DNA from: Alphaproteobacteria bacterium
Lineage (GTDB): Bacteria > Pseudomonadota > Alphaproteobacteria > Acetobacterales > Acetobacteraceae
NCBI GenBank assembly: GCA_020850755.1
Contig: JADZEB010000027.1
Coordinates: 62,001 to 126,000 of the forward strand
DNA: 64,000 bases
Direction: 5' to 3'
Positions 18,448-27,129 of this stretch are shown piece after piece. The position numbers and the translations under genes were made by a program. Position 1 is the first letter of the stretch. Each line of letters opens with the position of its first letter. A model generated the notes under the pieces. The model was not told the DNA's origin. It ran no database searches and saw only the letters and a list, made by a program, of their open reading frames with translations.

Positions 18448-19364
18448 CAGCGCAGCCGGATGCGCGGGTCGAGCACGCCGTAGAGCAGGTCGACCACGAA
18501 GTTGATGGAGACGAAGGTGATGGCGATCAGCATGATCCCGGCCTGCACCACCGGGAAGTCCTTGACCTCGATCGCCTGCACGATCACGCGCCCGACGCCG
18601 GGCCAAGCGAACACCGTCTCGGTGACCACCGACCCGCCCAGCAGCTCGCCCGCCAGGATGCCGACCATGGTCGCGACCGGGATCAGCGCGTTGCGCGCGA
18701 TGTGCCAGACCACCACCGTGCGCGGCATCAGCCCCTTGGCGCGCGCGGTGCGGACATAATCCTCGCGCAGCACGTCGATGACCGAGGAGCGCAACAGCCG
18801 CGCGATCGAGGCGCTGGTGAAGGTGGCAAGCGTGACCGCCGGCAGCACCAGATGGCGGAAGGAGCCGCCGCCGCCGGTGGGGAACCAGCCGAGATCGACG
18901 GCGAAGAACAGGATCAGCAGGAGCCCGAGCCAGAACACCGGCGTCGCCTGGCCCAGCAGCGCCAGCAGCATGACGAACACCTCGATCACGCCGCCGCGGT
19001 TCATCGCCGCGATCAGTCCTGCCCCGCCGCCGATGATCAGGCCGAGCGCGATCGCCGAGCCGGCAAGCTGCAGGGTCGCCGGCATGCGCTCCAGCACCAC
19101 CTCGAAGGCGGCGCGGTTGTGCTGGAAGGAGCGGCCGAAATCACCGCGCGCCGCGTCCCACAGGAAATCGACATACTGCGTGAAAAGCGGCCGGTCGATG
19201 CCGAGTTCGGCGCGGAAGCTGGCAAGCTGCTCGGGCGTGGCGCCCACCGGCAGCATCAGGATCGCCGGATCGCCGAGCAGCCGCGTGACGACGAACACGA
19301 TCGTCACCACGCCCAGCACGGCGAGCGCGGATTCGCCGAAGCGCCCGGCGAGAAAGCGGCTCAT
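18447..19364 (-). CDS. Dpp/Opp-type ABC transporter permease (DppB-like)
   Basis: A 305-aa membrane permease of the DppB/OppB type. The N-terminal helix RFGESALAVLGVVTIVFVVT precedes RAELGIDRPLFTQYVDFLWD and GDFGRSF, all characteristic. The EAA loop is YVRTARAKGLMPRTVVVWH. The start at 19364 overlaps the stop of the opine-dehydrogenase gene (ATGA). Together with the DppC-like partner it forms the import channel. Confidence 0.95.
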   Translation of the reverse strand: MSRFLAGRFGESALAVLGVVTIVFVVTRLLGDPAILMLPVGATPEQLASFRAELGIDRPLFTQYVDFLWDAARGDFGRSFQHNRAAFEVVLERMPATLQLAGSAIALGLIIGGGAGLIAAMNRGGVIEVFVMLLALLGQATPVFWLGLLLILFFAVDLGWFPTGGGGSFRHLVLPAVTLATFTSASIARLLRSSVIDVLREDYVRTARAKGLMPRTVVVWHIARNALIPVATMVGILAGELLGGSVVTETVFAWPGVGRVIVQAIEVKDFPVVQAGIMLIAITFVSINFVVDLLYGVLDPRIRLR

Positions 19365-20455
19365 GGCGCGCCCGATCCGCGCGCGGCGAAGCCCTCGCGC
19401 GCCAGCGCGTGCAGGGCGGCGGCGGACAGGCCACCGAGGCCGAGCGGCGGCAACAGGTCGTTCTCGGCGGCGAAGTCGCGGCCATAGAGTGCGCTGAACA
19501 GCGCCACCCCCGCCTCGTGCAGCGGCACGGGCACGGCGGCCGCGCGCGCGAGCGCCACCAGCGGCACGAGGCCGAAGGGCACATCCTCGGTGACGTAGCG
19601 ATGATCGAGCCGCGCGGGGCCGTCCGGACCGCCGCGGCGCGCGTGAAGGGTGCGCGCCATCTCGGCCACGCTGCCATCGGGCAGGTCGAAGGAGGCGCGC
19701 ATATGCTCGTGCACGGTGCGCACCGAAAGCCCGTAGGCGGCCGCCACCGCCAGCCGCTCTCGGTCCAGAGCCTCGATCAGCCGGCCCACCGATTGCGTGA
19801 TGCAATCGTAGTTGCCCCAGCGCTCGCCCTTCTCCATGCGCGTGAGGTTGCATAGCGCATTGGCCATGTGCGAGGGCGGGTTGAGGTTGGAGAGCGCGAT
19901 CACCATCAGGTCGTCGCGCGCGCGGAAGCGATCGCCGAACAGGGCGCGGCTGGTGGCAAGCGCCGCCGCCGCATCGCGCGCTGGAATGGCGGCGATGTCG
20001 ATCACCCGGCGCAGCGTGGCGATGGCAACGCCGTCGGGCGGGTTGCGCCGGCCGGTGACCACCGTTGTCGCCCAGGCGATGACCGGGCAGGCGACGCCGC
20101 GCCCGGCCAACAGGCGCGAGAGATAAAGCGCGCTGAAGGAGTAGTGCGAGCTGATGATCACGCTCTGCCCTGCGACCAGGTGCGGTGCGGCGGCGTCGAT
20201 CACGGCGCGGTGGCCATTCGCCGGCACCGCGACCAGCACCGCATCGGCCCCCGCCATGGCCGCCCCGGCACTGTCGGCGCGTTCGGGGGCGAAGCTGCCG
20301 GCGATCGCGCCCTCGGCGCGCAGCGGCCGGCCCTCGGCGAGGAAGGCCGTGCCCGCGCCCGAGGGCGACCACAGGCGCACGCGATGCCCGCCCGCGAGCA
20401 GCGCCGCCGCGCTGCCGAGCCCGATCGCGCCCGCGCCCAGGATCGCAACCAGCAT
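19361..20455 (-). CDS. NAD(P)-dependent opine/octopine dehydrogenase family protein
   Basis: 364 aa. It has an N-terminal Rossmann fold with dinucleotide motif GAGAIG (residues 7-12), a second strand ending in VRLWS, and VLVAVPANGHRAVIDAAAPH as in octopine/nopaline dehydrogenases. The C-terminal helical domain includes SNLNPPSHMANALCNLTRME, the family His/Asn region. These enzymes reversibly join or split an amino acid and an alpha-keto acid. Translationally coupled to the DppB-like permease, it probably acts on the imported compound. A role in metallophore-type opine synthesis is less likely because no aminobutyryl-transferase gene is present. Confidence 0.82.
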   Translation of the reverse strand: MLVAILGAGAIGLGSAAALLAGGHRVRLWSPSGAGTAFLAEGRPLRAEGAIAGSFAPERADSAGAAMAGADAVLVAVPANGHRAVIDAAAPHLVAGQSVIISSHYSFSALYLSRLLAGRGVACPVIAWATTVVTGRRNPPDGVAIATLRRVIDIAAIPARDAAAALATSRALFGDRFRARDDLMVIALSNLNPPSHMANALCNLTRMEKGERWGNYDCITQSVGRLIEALDRERLAVAAAYGLSVRTVHEHMRASFDLPDGSVAEMARTLHARRGGPDGPARLDHRYVTEDVPFGLVPLVALARAAAVPVPLHEAGVALFSALYGRDFAAENDLLPPLGLGGLSAAALHALAREGFAARGSGAP

Positions 20456-20489
20456 CGCCCCGCCTCCCGTGCCCTGTGCCTCCCGGTCC

Positions 20490-21686
20490 TCAGACCTCGA
20501 TGTAGCCGCGATCGGTGGTGGTGAGGAACTCGAAGCCCGTATCGGTGATCAGCACGGTATCCGAATGTTGCAACCCGCCCCATTCCGGCAGGCGCAGATT
20601 GGGCTCGAAGGACAGCATCATGCCCGGCTCAAGCACGAGGTCGGAGTGCGGGTCGATGGAAAGATGCTCGTGCGCGCCGATGCCGATGCCGTGCCCGATG
20701 CGCCCCGGCACGTTCCGCGCATAGCCGAGATCGATATAGTTCTGCTTCGCCGCGAGGTAGAGATCCTTCACCGCCGTGCCCGGGCGCATCATGTCCTGGA
20801 TGCGCGCGCGGATGGTCAGCACCGCCTCGTAGGCGCGGCGACGCTCCGCATCGAGCGGGCCGAAGGCGACCGAGCGCTCGTTCTCGGCATGCAGGCCGTT
20901 GCAGACCGACCAGATCAGGATCAGCACGATCTCCCCCCGCGCAGGCTTGCGCGCGGTCGGGTTGTCGCAGTTGATCGAGACGCGGTCGCCGGCCAGCGCC
21001 CAGCAGGCAAGCCCGTTGTGGAAGCCGCCCTCCAGGCTGCCGAAATCGCACACTTCGATATCCGGGAACTGCTCGGCCCACATCCGGTTCATCGCCGCCA
21101 TGGCGGCCAGCGAGATGTCGCGCTCGGAGGCGCCGGTGCGCAGCGTCTCGATCGCCACTTCCATGCCGCGATCGGCCATGCGCGCGGCGATGCGGGTGTT
21201 CTCGATCTCGATCGGCTCCTTCACATGGCGGGCATGCTCCACCATGTCGGAGATGTTGGCGAAGCGCGCCTTGGGGAACTGCTTCTCGAACTGGCGCATG
21301 CGCGCGATCGACAGGAAATCCTCCTCGATGCCGATCACGCCGTTCAGCACGCCGCGCTCGCGCAGTATTTCCTCAAGCGCGGCGAGCCAGTTCGGCCCCA
21401 TGGTCTGCTTGGTCGACCAGGCGCCGTAGAGGCGGATGTCGCGCACCCAGGCCGAGGCGCGGGCATGATCGTCGCGCAGCGCATGGACCAGCACCGCCGG
21501 CGCGCCCTCGGCCGGCAGGATCGCCACCACCGGATGGCTGTAGATGATCGGGTTGAAGCCCGAGAGGTAGAAGCTGTTCTCGGGCTTGAGGCAGATCATC
21601 GCATCGATGCCGCGCCGCTTGAGCCCGGCCTGCAGGCGCGCGATCCGCGCCGCACCGGGTTGCGCATTGTCGGGCTGGCTGGACAT
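20490..21686 (-). CDS. M24 family (Xaa-Pro peptidase/creatinase fold) protein lacking metal ligands
   Basis: A 398-aa two-domain pita-bread protein: creatinase N-domain (about 12-150) and M24 catalytic domain (about 160-395). The His of GHGIGIG (about H332) and the Glu of LSFEPN (E361) are kept. The two metal-binding Asp positions are occupied by Leu (about 257) and Glu (268 in GLHAENER), and the last Glu position reads HSDTV. This is the creatinase-like, metal-free pattern rather than a dinuclear aminopeptidase. First gene of the opine/peptide operon, 34 bp before the dehydrogenase. The start at 21686 has no strong SD. Confidence 0.83.
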   Translation of the reverse strand: MSSQPDNAQPGAARIARLQAGLKRRGIDAMICLKPENSFYLSGFNPIIYSHPVVAILPAEGAPAVLVHALRDDHARASAWVRDIRLYGAWSTKQTMGPNWLAALEEILRERGVLNGVIGIEEDFLSIARMRQFEKQFPKARFANISDMVEHARHVKEPIEIENTRIAARMADRGMEVAIETLRTGASERDISLAAMAAMNRMWAEQFPDIEVCDFGSLEGGFHNGLACWALAGDRVSINCDNPTARKPARGEIVLILIWSVCNGLHAENERSVAFGPLDAERRRAYEAVLTIRARIQDMMRPGTAVKDLYLAAKQNYIDLGYARNVPGRIGHGIGIGAHEHLSIDPHSDLVLEPGMMLSFEPNLRLPEWGGLQHSDTVLITDTGFEFLTTTDRGYIEV

Positions 21687-21801
21687 GGCGTTCGCTCCCT
21701 GCGCGCGGCACGCGCCGGCGCGTCTGCTGCGAGAATTGGCGGCGGGATTCTTGGCACAGCCGCGCCAGGGCCAGAAGCCGTTTTTTCGCCGCGCGCGCCG
21801 A

Positions 21802-23292
21802 TCAGCGTCCGAACATCCAGCCGGCCAGCGGATAGGCAAGGGCCATGATCGCCGCGCTGGCGAGGAGGTTGAGCAGGAAGCCCGCGCGCGCCATCTCGGC
21901 CACGCTCAGGCGCTCGCTCGCGAACACGATCGCGTTGGGCGGCGTTGCCACCGGCAGCATGAAGGCGCAGGAGGCGGCGAGCGTGATCGGCACCACCAGC
22001 GCCAGCGGATCAAGCCCGATGCCGGCCGCGATCGCCGCGCCGATCGGGATGAAGGTCGCGGCACTGGCGGTGTTGCTGGTGATCTCGGTGAGGAAGATCA
22101 TCATCACGGTCGCCCCCGCCACCACCACGAGCACGGGCCAGGCCGAGAGCCCGCCCATCACCTCGCCGAGCCAGGCGGCGAGCCCGGAGGCGCCGATCGC
22201 GCCGGCAAGCGACAGCCCGCCGCCGAACAGGATCAGGACACCCCAGGGCATCGATTTGAGGTCGTCCCACGCCAGCAGCCGCCCGCCCGAGGCCGCGCCC
22301 GACGGCAGGATGAACAGCGCCAGCGCCCCGGCAATGGCGATCACGGTGTCGTCGATCGCCGGCACCTGGCCGGCATAGAGCGGTCGCGTCACCCACGCCC
22401 CGGCGGTCAGGCCGAAGATGGCGGCGACACGCCATTCGGCCGTCGCAACCGGGCCGAGTGCGGCGAGCTCCCCGGCCACCAGCGCCGCTCCGTCGCCGCC
22501 GCCATCGGCGCGCGCGACCGGATGCAGGCGGACCAGCAACTGCCAGGTCGCCGCCAGCAGCACGGCCACCAGCGGCACGCCGAGCACCATCCATTGGGCG
22601 AAACCGATGCTTACCCCGTGCTCGCGCACCATATAGGCGGCCAGCAGCGCGTTGGGCGGCGTGCCGATCAGCGTGCCGAGCCCGCCGATGCTGGCACCAT
22701 AGGCCACCGCCAGCATCAAGGCGACGCCGAGGTTGCGCCGCGAACGCTCGTCCGCGAGGCCGGGGCCGAGCAGCGACAGCACCGACAGCGCCACCGGCAG
22801 CATCATGATCGCGGTCGCGGAATTGCTGATCCACATGCTGAGCAGCGCGGTGGCGAGCAGGAACCCGCCCACCAGCCCGCGTGGCGCCGTGCCGGTGCGC
22901 GCGATCACATGCAGCCCGATCCGCTTGTGCAGGTTCCAGCGCTGCATGCCGGTGCCGATGACGAATCCGCCCAGGAACAGGAAGATCACCGGATCGGCAT
23001 AGGGTGCCGCGGCCCGCACGCTCGGGGCGATGCCGAGGAGAGGGAACAGGATGATCGGAACGAGAGCGGTGGCGGCAAGCGGCAGCGCCTCGGTGATCCA
23101 CCAGGCGGCCATCAGCAGCGCGACGCCGGCGACACGCCAGGCCGCGGGCGGCATCTCTGCCGGCGGCGGCAAAGCGAGGGTCGCGCCCAGCGCGAGCACA
23201 CCCAGCACTATGCCGAAGCCGCGTCCGCTTTCGCGGCCCTTTATCTCCTGCTCCGCTATCGCTTCCTCCCGCCACGCCGGAAGACCAGCCAT
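21802..23292 (-). CDS. SLC13/DASS-type sodium:carboxylate symporter
   Basis: A 496-aa inner-membrane carrier with about 11-13 hydrophobic segments. The family signatures are both present: FLFLGGFVIGTGMQRWNLHK with MWISNSATAIMMLPVA in the first half, and FLTEITSNTASAATFIPI in the second (the SNT motifs that bind sodium and carboxylate). It imports di- or tricarboxylates or sulfate by family. The start at 23292 (MAGLPAWREEA) is chosen over a frame that continues 74 codons upstream without conservation. Divergent from tctB by 181 bp. Confidence 0.9.
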   Translation of the reverse strand: MAGLPAWREEAIAEQEIKGRESGRGFGIVLGVLALGATLALPPPAEMPPAAWRVAGVALLMAAWWITEALPLAATALVPIILFPLLGIAPSVRAAAPYADPVIFLFLGGFVIGTGMQRWNLHKRIGLHVIARTGTAPRGLVGGFLLATALLSMWISNSATAIMMLPVALSVLSLLGPGLADERSRRNLGVALMLAVAYGASIGGLGTLIGTPPNALLAAYMVREHGVSIGFAQWMVLGVPLVAVLLAATWQLLVRLHPVARADGGGDGAALVAGELAALGPVATAEWRVAAIFGLTAGAWVTRPLYAGQVPAIDDTVIAIAGALALFILPSGAASGGRLLAWDDLKSMPWGVLILFGGGLSLAGAIGASGLAAWLGEVMGGLSAWPVLVVVAGATVMMIFLTEITSNTASAATFIPIGAAIAAGIGLDPLALVVPITLAASCAFMLPVATPPNAIVFASERLSVAEMARAGFLLNLLASAAIMALAYPLAGWMFGR

Positions 23293-23473
23293 GACAAGTG
23301 TGCCGGGACGCGCCCTTTTGCGCGCAAGGCCGCCCGGAGCCTCCCGCAGGCACACATCGTCCGTCAACCCGCGATGGCCGCCACGCCCGCACCCGCGGGC
23401 TCCCCGCGCCCCGCGCACCGTGCTATCTAGCGCCTCCCGCCCATCCAGTCGGAGCCGAGCCCGGACCATCACC

Positions 23474-23920
23474 ATGCTGCTCAACCGCAATTTCCTCGGC
23501 GGCCTGTTGTTCATCGCCCTCGGCCTGGCGACGATCGCCGTTGCGCGCGGCTACCCGATGGGCAGTGCCATGCGCATGGGGCCGGGCTACTTCCCGCAGA
23601 TGATCGGCGCGGGCATCGCCATCCTCGGCCTCGCGCTTGCCGTGCAGGGGGCGCTTGCCCACGCTGCCGCCGAGGAGCGCGTCGCCGGCATCGCCTTCCG
23701 CCCGATCACTGCGGTGATGGCCGCGATCGCCGCCTTCGCCTGGCTGATCGAGGGCTGGGGGCTGCTGGCCGCCGTCACCGCGCTGATCGTGCTCGCCCGC
23801 CTTTCGCGCAGCGAGGGCAGCACGCTCGAATTGCTGCTGTCCGTGCTCGCGCTGAACGCCATCGCCATGCTGGTCTTCGTCACCGGCCTGAACATGACGT
23901 TGCGCGTGGGCCCCTGGTGA
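23474..23920 (+). CDS. tctB: Tripartite tricarboxylate transporter small membrane subunit TctB
   Basis: A 148-aa protein with four hydrophobic helices. The TctB motif SAMRMGPGYFPQMIGAGIAI follows the first helix. It forms the membrane complex with TctA for import of citrate-like or other carboxylates delivered by a periplasmic Bug receptor. Its TGA stop overlaps the tctA start (TGATG), the standard tctBA arrangement. Start MLLNRNFLGG at 23474. Confidence 0.93.
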   Translation: MLLNRNFLGGLLFIALGLATIAVARGYPMGSAMRMGPGYFPQMIGAGIAILGLALAVQGALAHAAAEERVAGIAFRPITAVMAAIAAFAWLIEGWGLLAAVTALIVLARLSRSEGSTLELLLSVLALNAIAMLVFVTGLNMTLRVGPW

Positions 23921-25428
23921 TGGATCTGTTCGCCAACCTTGCGCTCGGCTTCGGCGTCGCCTTCTCGCTCGACAACCTGCTCTACTGCCTGGTGGGCGTG
24001 ACGCTCGGCACCATGATCGGCATCCTGCCCGGCATCGGGCCGATCGTGACGATCTCGGTCCTGCTGCCGCTGACCTACGGCCTCACGCCGGCGGGTGCCC
24101 TGATCATGCTCGCCGGCATCTATTACGGCGCGCAGTATGGCGGCTCGACCACCGCGATCCTGGTCAACATGCCGGGCGAGGCATCGTCCGTCGTCACCTG
24201 CATCGACGGCTACAGGATGGCGCGCCAGGGCCGCGCCGGACCGGCGCTGGCGATCGCCGCCATCGGCTCGCTCGTCGCGGGCGTGATCGGCACGCTGCTG
24301 CTGGCGATCCTCGGGCCGCAGCTCGCCGAATTCGCGCTCAGCTTCTCCGCGCCCGAATATTTCGCGCTGGCGCTGATGGCGATGGTGGGCGCCTCGGCGC
24401 TGGTGCGCGGCTCGGCGATCAAGGGCGGGCTGATGGCGCTGACCGGCATCCTGATCGGGCTGGTGGGAATCGATGTCAGCTCGGGCGTGCCGCGCTTCAC
24501 CTTCGGCTTCCAGCCCCTGATGGAAGGTATCGACTTCGCCATCGTGGCGATGGGGCTGTTCGCCATAGCCGAGATCCTCTCGCTGCTGGAGAAGGCGGAG
24601 GGCCGGTCAGTCACCGAGATCGAGGTCAAGGGCGTAATGCCCTCGGGCGCGGATCTGCGTGCCTCCACCGCGCCGATCCTGCGCGGCACGGCGGTGGGGT
24701 CGTTCTTCGGCGTGCTGCCGGGCGCGGGCGCGGCCACCTCGGCCTTCGCCGCCTACATGCTGGAGAAGCGCTTCGGCCGCGCCGGCGAGCGGCTTGGCAC
24801 CGGCGCGATCGAGGGCGTGGCGGCACCGGAATCGGCCAACAACGCCGCCGCCCAGACCGCCTTCATCCCGACGCTGACGCTCGGCGTGCCCGGCAGCGGC
24901 ACCATGGCGCTGATGATGGGCGCGATGATGATCCATGGCATCCAGCCGGGGCCGCAGGTGATGAGCCGCTATCCCGAGCTGTTCTGGGGCCTTGCCGTCA
25001 GCATGCTGGTCGGCAACGTGATGCTGGTGGTGCTGAACCTGCCGCTGATCCGCTTCTGGGTGATGCTGCTGCGCGTGCCCTATCGCGTGCTCTATCCGGC
25101 GATCCTGGTGTTCTCCTGCGTCGGCATCTACAGCCTGAACCGCAGCGTGGTCGATGTCGGGCTGGCGGCGATGTTCGGGCTGGTGGGCTATGCCTTCATC
25201 AAGCTCGAGTTCGAGCCGGCTCCGCTCGTGCTCGGGCTCGTGCTCGGACCGATGCTCGAGGAGAATTTCCGCCGCGCGCTGGTGATCTCGCACGGCGATC
25301 CGACGATCCTGTTCACCCGCCCGATCAGCGCCGCCTTCATGGCGCTGACGGCGCTGATGCTGGTCGTGATGCTTCTGCCCGCGGTACAGCGGGGCAAGAG
25401 GGCGGCGATCCAGGACGACGCGACCTGA
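23920..25428 (+). CDS. tctA: Tripartite tricarboxylate transporter large membrane subunit TctA
   Basis: A 502-aa protein with about 12 membrane segments. TctA signatures: GTMIGILPGIGPIVTISVLLPLTY cut as PGIGP near residue 40, YGAQYGGSTTAILVNMPGE near 70, and APESANNAAAQTAFIPTLTLG near 305. The ATG at 23920 overlaps the tctB stop; a GTG one codon earlier is also possible. The cognate receptor is probably the Bug protein at 27130-28125 on the other strand. Substrate unknown. Confidence 0.95.
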   Translation: MDLFANLALGFGVAFSLDNLLYCLVGVTLGTMIGILPGIGPIVTISVLLPLTYGLTPAGALIMLAGIYYGAQYGGSTTAILVNMPGEASSVVTCIDGYRMARQGRAGPALAIAAIGSLVAGVIGTLLLAILGPQLAEFALSFSAPEYFALALMAMVGASALVRGSAIKGGLMALTGILIGLVGIDVSSGVPRFTFGFQPLMEGIDFAIVAMGLFAIAEILSLLEKAEGRSVTEIEVKGVMPSGADLRASTAPILRGTAVGSFFGVLPGAGAATSAFAAYMLEKRFGRAGERLGTGAIEGVAAPESANNAAAQTAFIPTLTLGVPGSGTMALMMGAMMIHGIQPGPQVMSRYPELFWGLAVSMLVGNVMLVVLNLPLIRFWVMLLRVPYRVLYPAILVFSCVGIYSLNRSVVDVGLAAMFGLVGYAFIKLEFEPAPLVLGLVLGPMLEENFRRALVISHGDPTILFTRPISAAFMALTALMLVVMLLPAVQRGKRAAIQDDAT

Positions 25429-25446
25429 ACCGACGGAGAGCGAAAG

Positions 25447-26268
25447 ATGGGCCACAGCTTCACCACCAGCGACGGCATGCGCATCGCCTACGAGCTGGAC
25501 GATTTCACCGACCCCTGGATCGAGGCGGAGACCCTGGTGCTGCTGCACGGGGCGATGTCGAGCACGCGGCGCTATTATTCGATGGTTCCGGGGCTGGCGC
25601 GGCATTATCGCGTCGTGCGCATGGACACGCGCGGGCACGGCCGTTCGCAGGTGCCGGCGGCGGATTTGCCGCTCGACATGAGCCGGCTGGTCAAGGACGT
25701 GGTCGAGCTGCTCGACCATGTCGGCGCGCGCAGGGCGCACCTGCTCGGCAATTCCGCCGGCGGCTACATCGCCCAGAACGTGTCGATCCAGCATCCCGAG
25801 CGGGTGGCAAGCCTGCTCCTGTTCGGCTCCACCACCGGGCTCAAGGGCACCAACGCCACCACCTGGATCCCGCGCGTGCAGAAAGAGGGCCTGCGCCCGT
25901 TCCTGGAAGACACGATCGGCTACCGCTTCGACCTCAAGACCACCGATCCGCATATCGTCAAGTTCTTCCTCGACGAGGTCGAGAAGAACGATATCGGCTT
26001 CATCGCCCGCTTCATCCCGCTGATGACCACGGTCGATACCTCGAACGACCTGCCGAGGATCGCCTGCCCGGTGCTGTGCGTCATCCCGGGCAAGGAAACC
26101 GAAACGGGCGTGCGCAACTATGATGCGATGCGCACGCGCATCCGCGACGTGACGGTGCGCGAATTCGCCGGCGTGGCCCACAACATGATGGACGCCCTGC
26201 CCGACCTCTGCGTGCAGGAGACGCTCGACTTCCTCAAGGCGCGCTTCCCGGTGCGCTACAGGGACTGA
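25447..26268 (+). CDS. Alpha/beta hydrolase (enol-lactonase-like)
   Basis: 273 aa. Oxyanion motif VLLHGAMSSTRRYY, DTRGHGRSQVP, nucleophile Ser in LLGNSAGGYIAQN, Asp region CVIPGKETETG, His in FAGVAHNMMD. It resembles 3-oxoadipate enol-lactonases and other catabolic hydrolases, but the Asp region is not canonical, so the reaction is not certain. It follows tctA by 18 bp and is probably co-transcribed, so it may act on the imported carboxylate or an ester of it. Confidence 0.83.
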   Translation: MGHSFTTSDGMRIAYELDDFTDPWIEAETLVLLHGAMSSTRRYYSMVPGLARHYRVVRMDTRGHGRSQVPAADLPLDMSRLVKDVVELLDHVGARRAHLLGNSAGGYIAQNVSIQHPERVASLLLFGSTTGLKGTNATTWIPRVQKEGLRPFLEDTIGYRFDLKTTDPHIVKFFLDEVEKNDIGFIARFIPLMTTVDTSNDLPRIACPVLCVIPGKETETGVRNYDAMRTRIRDVTVREFAGVAHNMMDALPDLCVQETLDFLKARFPVRYRD

Positions 26269-26305
26269 GCGCTACCAGCACGAAGCGTCATGTGGCGGGC
26301 GCCGC

Positions 26306-27100
26306 TCAGTAGGCCGAGCGTCCGCCATCCGCCTGGATCGTGGCCCCCGTGATCATCCGCGATTCCTCGCTGGCGAGGAACAGGATGATGTTGGCCATGT
26401 CCTCGGGCCTGCCGACCCAGAAGGGGTATTCCTTCACCCGGCCCGAGGCGTCCTGGCGGTCCTCGATCGGCCCCGGCTTGCCCGGGCTGCCGACGGTGGA
26501 AAGGATGCGCTCGGACAGGATGCGCCCCGAGCAGATCGCGTTCACCCGCACATTGTCCTTCGCATAGGCGCCGGCCATCGCACGCGTGAGCGACAGGATC
26601 GCGCCCTTGGCCGCCGTGTAGATGTGCGAGGGCGAGCCGCCGCGCAGCGCCGCACCCGAGGACATGTTCACCACCGCGCCCCCGCCCGCCGCGATGATCG
26701 CGGGAATGGCGTGGCGGCAGACATGGATCGTGCCGCGCAGATCGAGGTTCATGGTGCGGTCCCAGACCGCGAGATCGACATCGGTGACGAGACTGTCGGC
26801 CGGCACCGAGCCGCCGGCGCAGTTCACCGCCACATCGAGCCGGCCAAAGGCGCGCACCACTTCCGCCACGGCCGCCTTCACCGCCGCCTCGTCCGTCACG
26901 TCGGCGGGCAGGAAGATCGCCTGTCCACCTCCTTGCCCGCCCCCCTGCTCGATGCGCGCGCGCACTACCTCGCCACCGGCGCGGTTGACATCGAGGATCG
27001 CCACCCGCGCGCCCTCGCGCGCCATCAGCGCCGCGCTGGCCGCGCCGATGCCGGCCGCCGCGCCAGTGATCAGCACCACCTTGCCCGCCATGCGCGGCAT
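26306..27100 (-). CDS. Short-chain dehydrogenase/reductase
   Basis: A 264-aa classical SDR. The cofactor motif TGAAAGIGAAS is at residues 12-22, Asp in ILDVNRAG suggests NAD preference, NCAGG follows, and the catalytic Ser is in MSSGAAL with YTAAKG as the Tyr/Lys pair. The C-terminal GATIQADGG is typical. Start 27100 has GGAGAAGG upstream. It is 29 bp downstream of the Bug receptor gene and convergent with the tctBA-hydrolase operon, so likely part of the same catabolic locus. Confidence 0.9.
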   Translation of the reverse strand: MPRMAGKVVLITGAAAGIGAASAALMAREGARVAILDVNRAGGEVVRARIEQGGGQGGGQAIFLPADVTDEAAVKAAVAEVVRAFGRLDVAVNCAGGSVPADSLVTDVDLAVWDRTMNLDLRGTIHVCRHAIPAIIAAGGGAVVNMSSGAALRGGSPSHIYTAAKGAILSLTRAMAGAYAKDNVRVNAICSGRILSERILSTVGSPGKPGPIEDRQDASGRVKEYPFWVGRPEDMANIILFLASEESRMITGATIQADGGRSAY

Positions 27101-27129
27101 GGGCCTTCTCCTTCCCCGCGTGGCCGCCG

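Noticed and set aside
19361..20455. Staphylopine/pseudopaline-type metallophore synthesis for the opine dehydrogenase
   Set aside because: No nicotianamine-synthase-like or histidine-racemase gene is nearby, and the sequence resembles octopine dehydrogenases; uptake and breakdown fits better.
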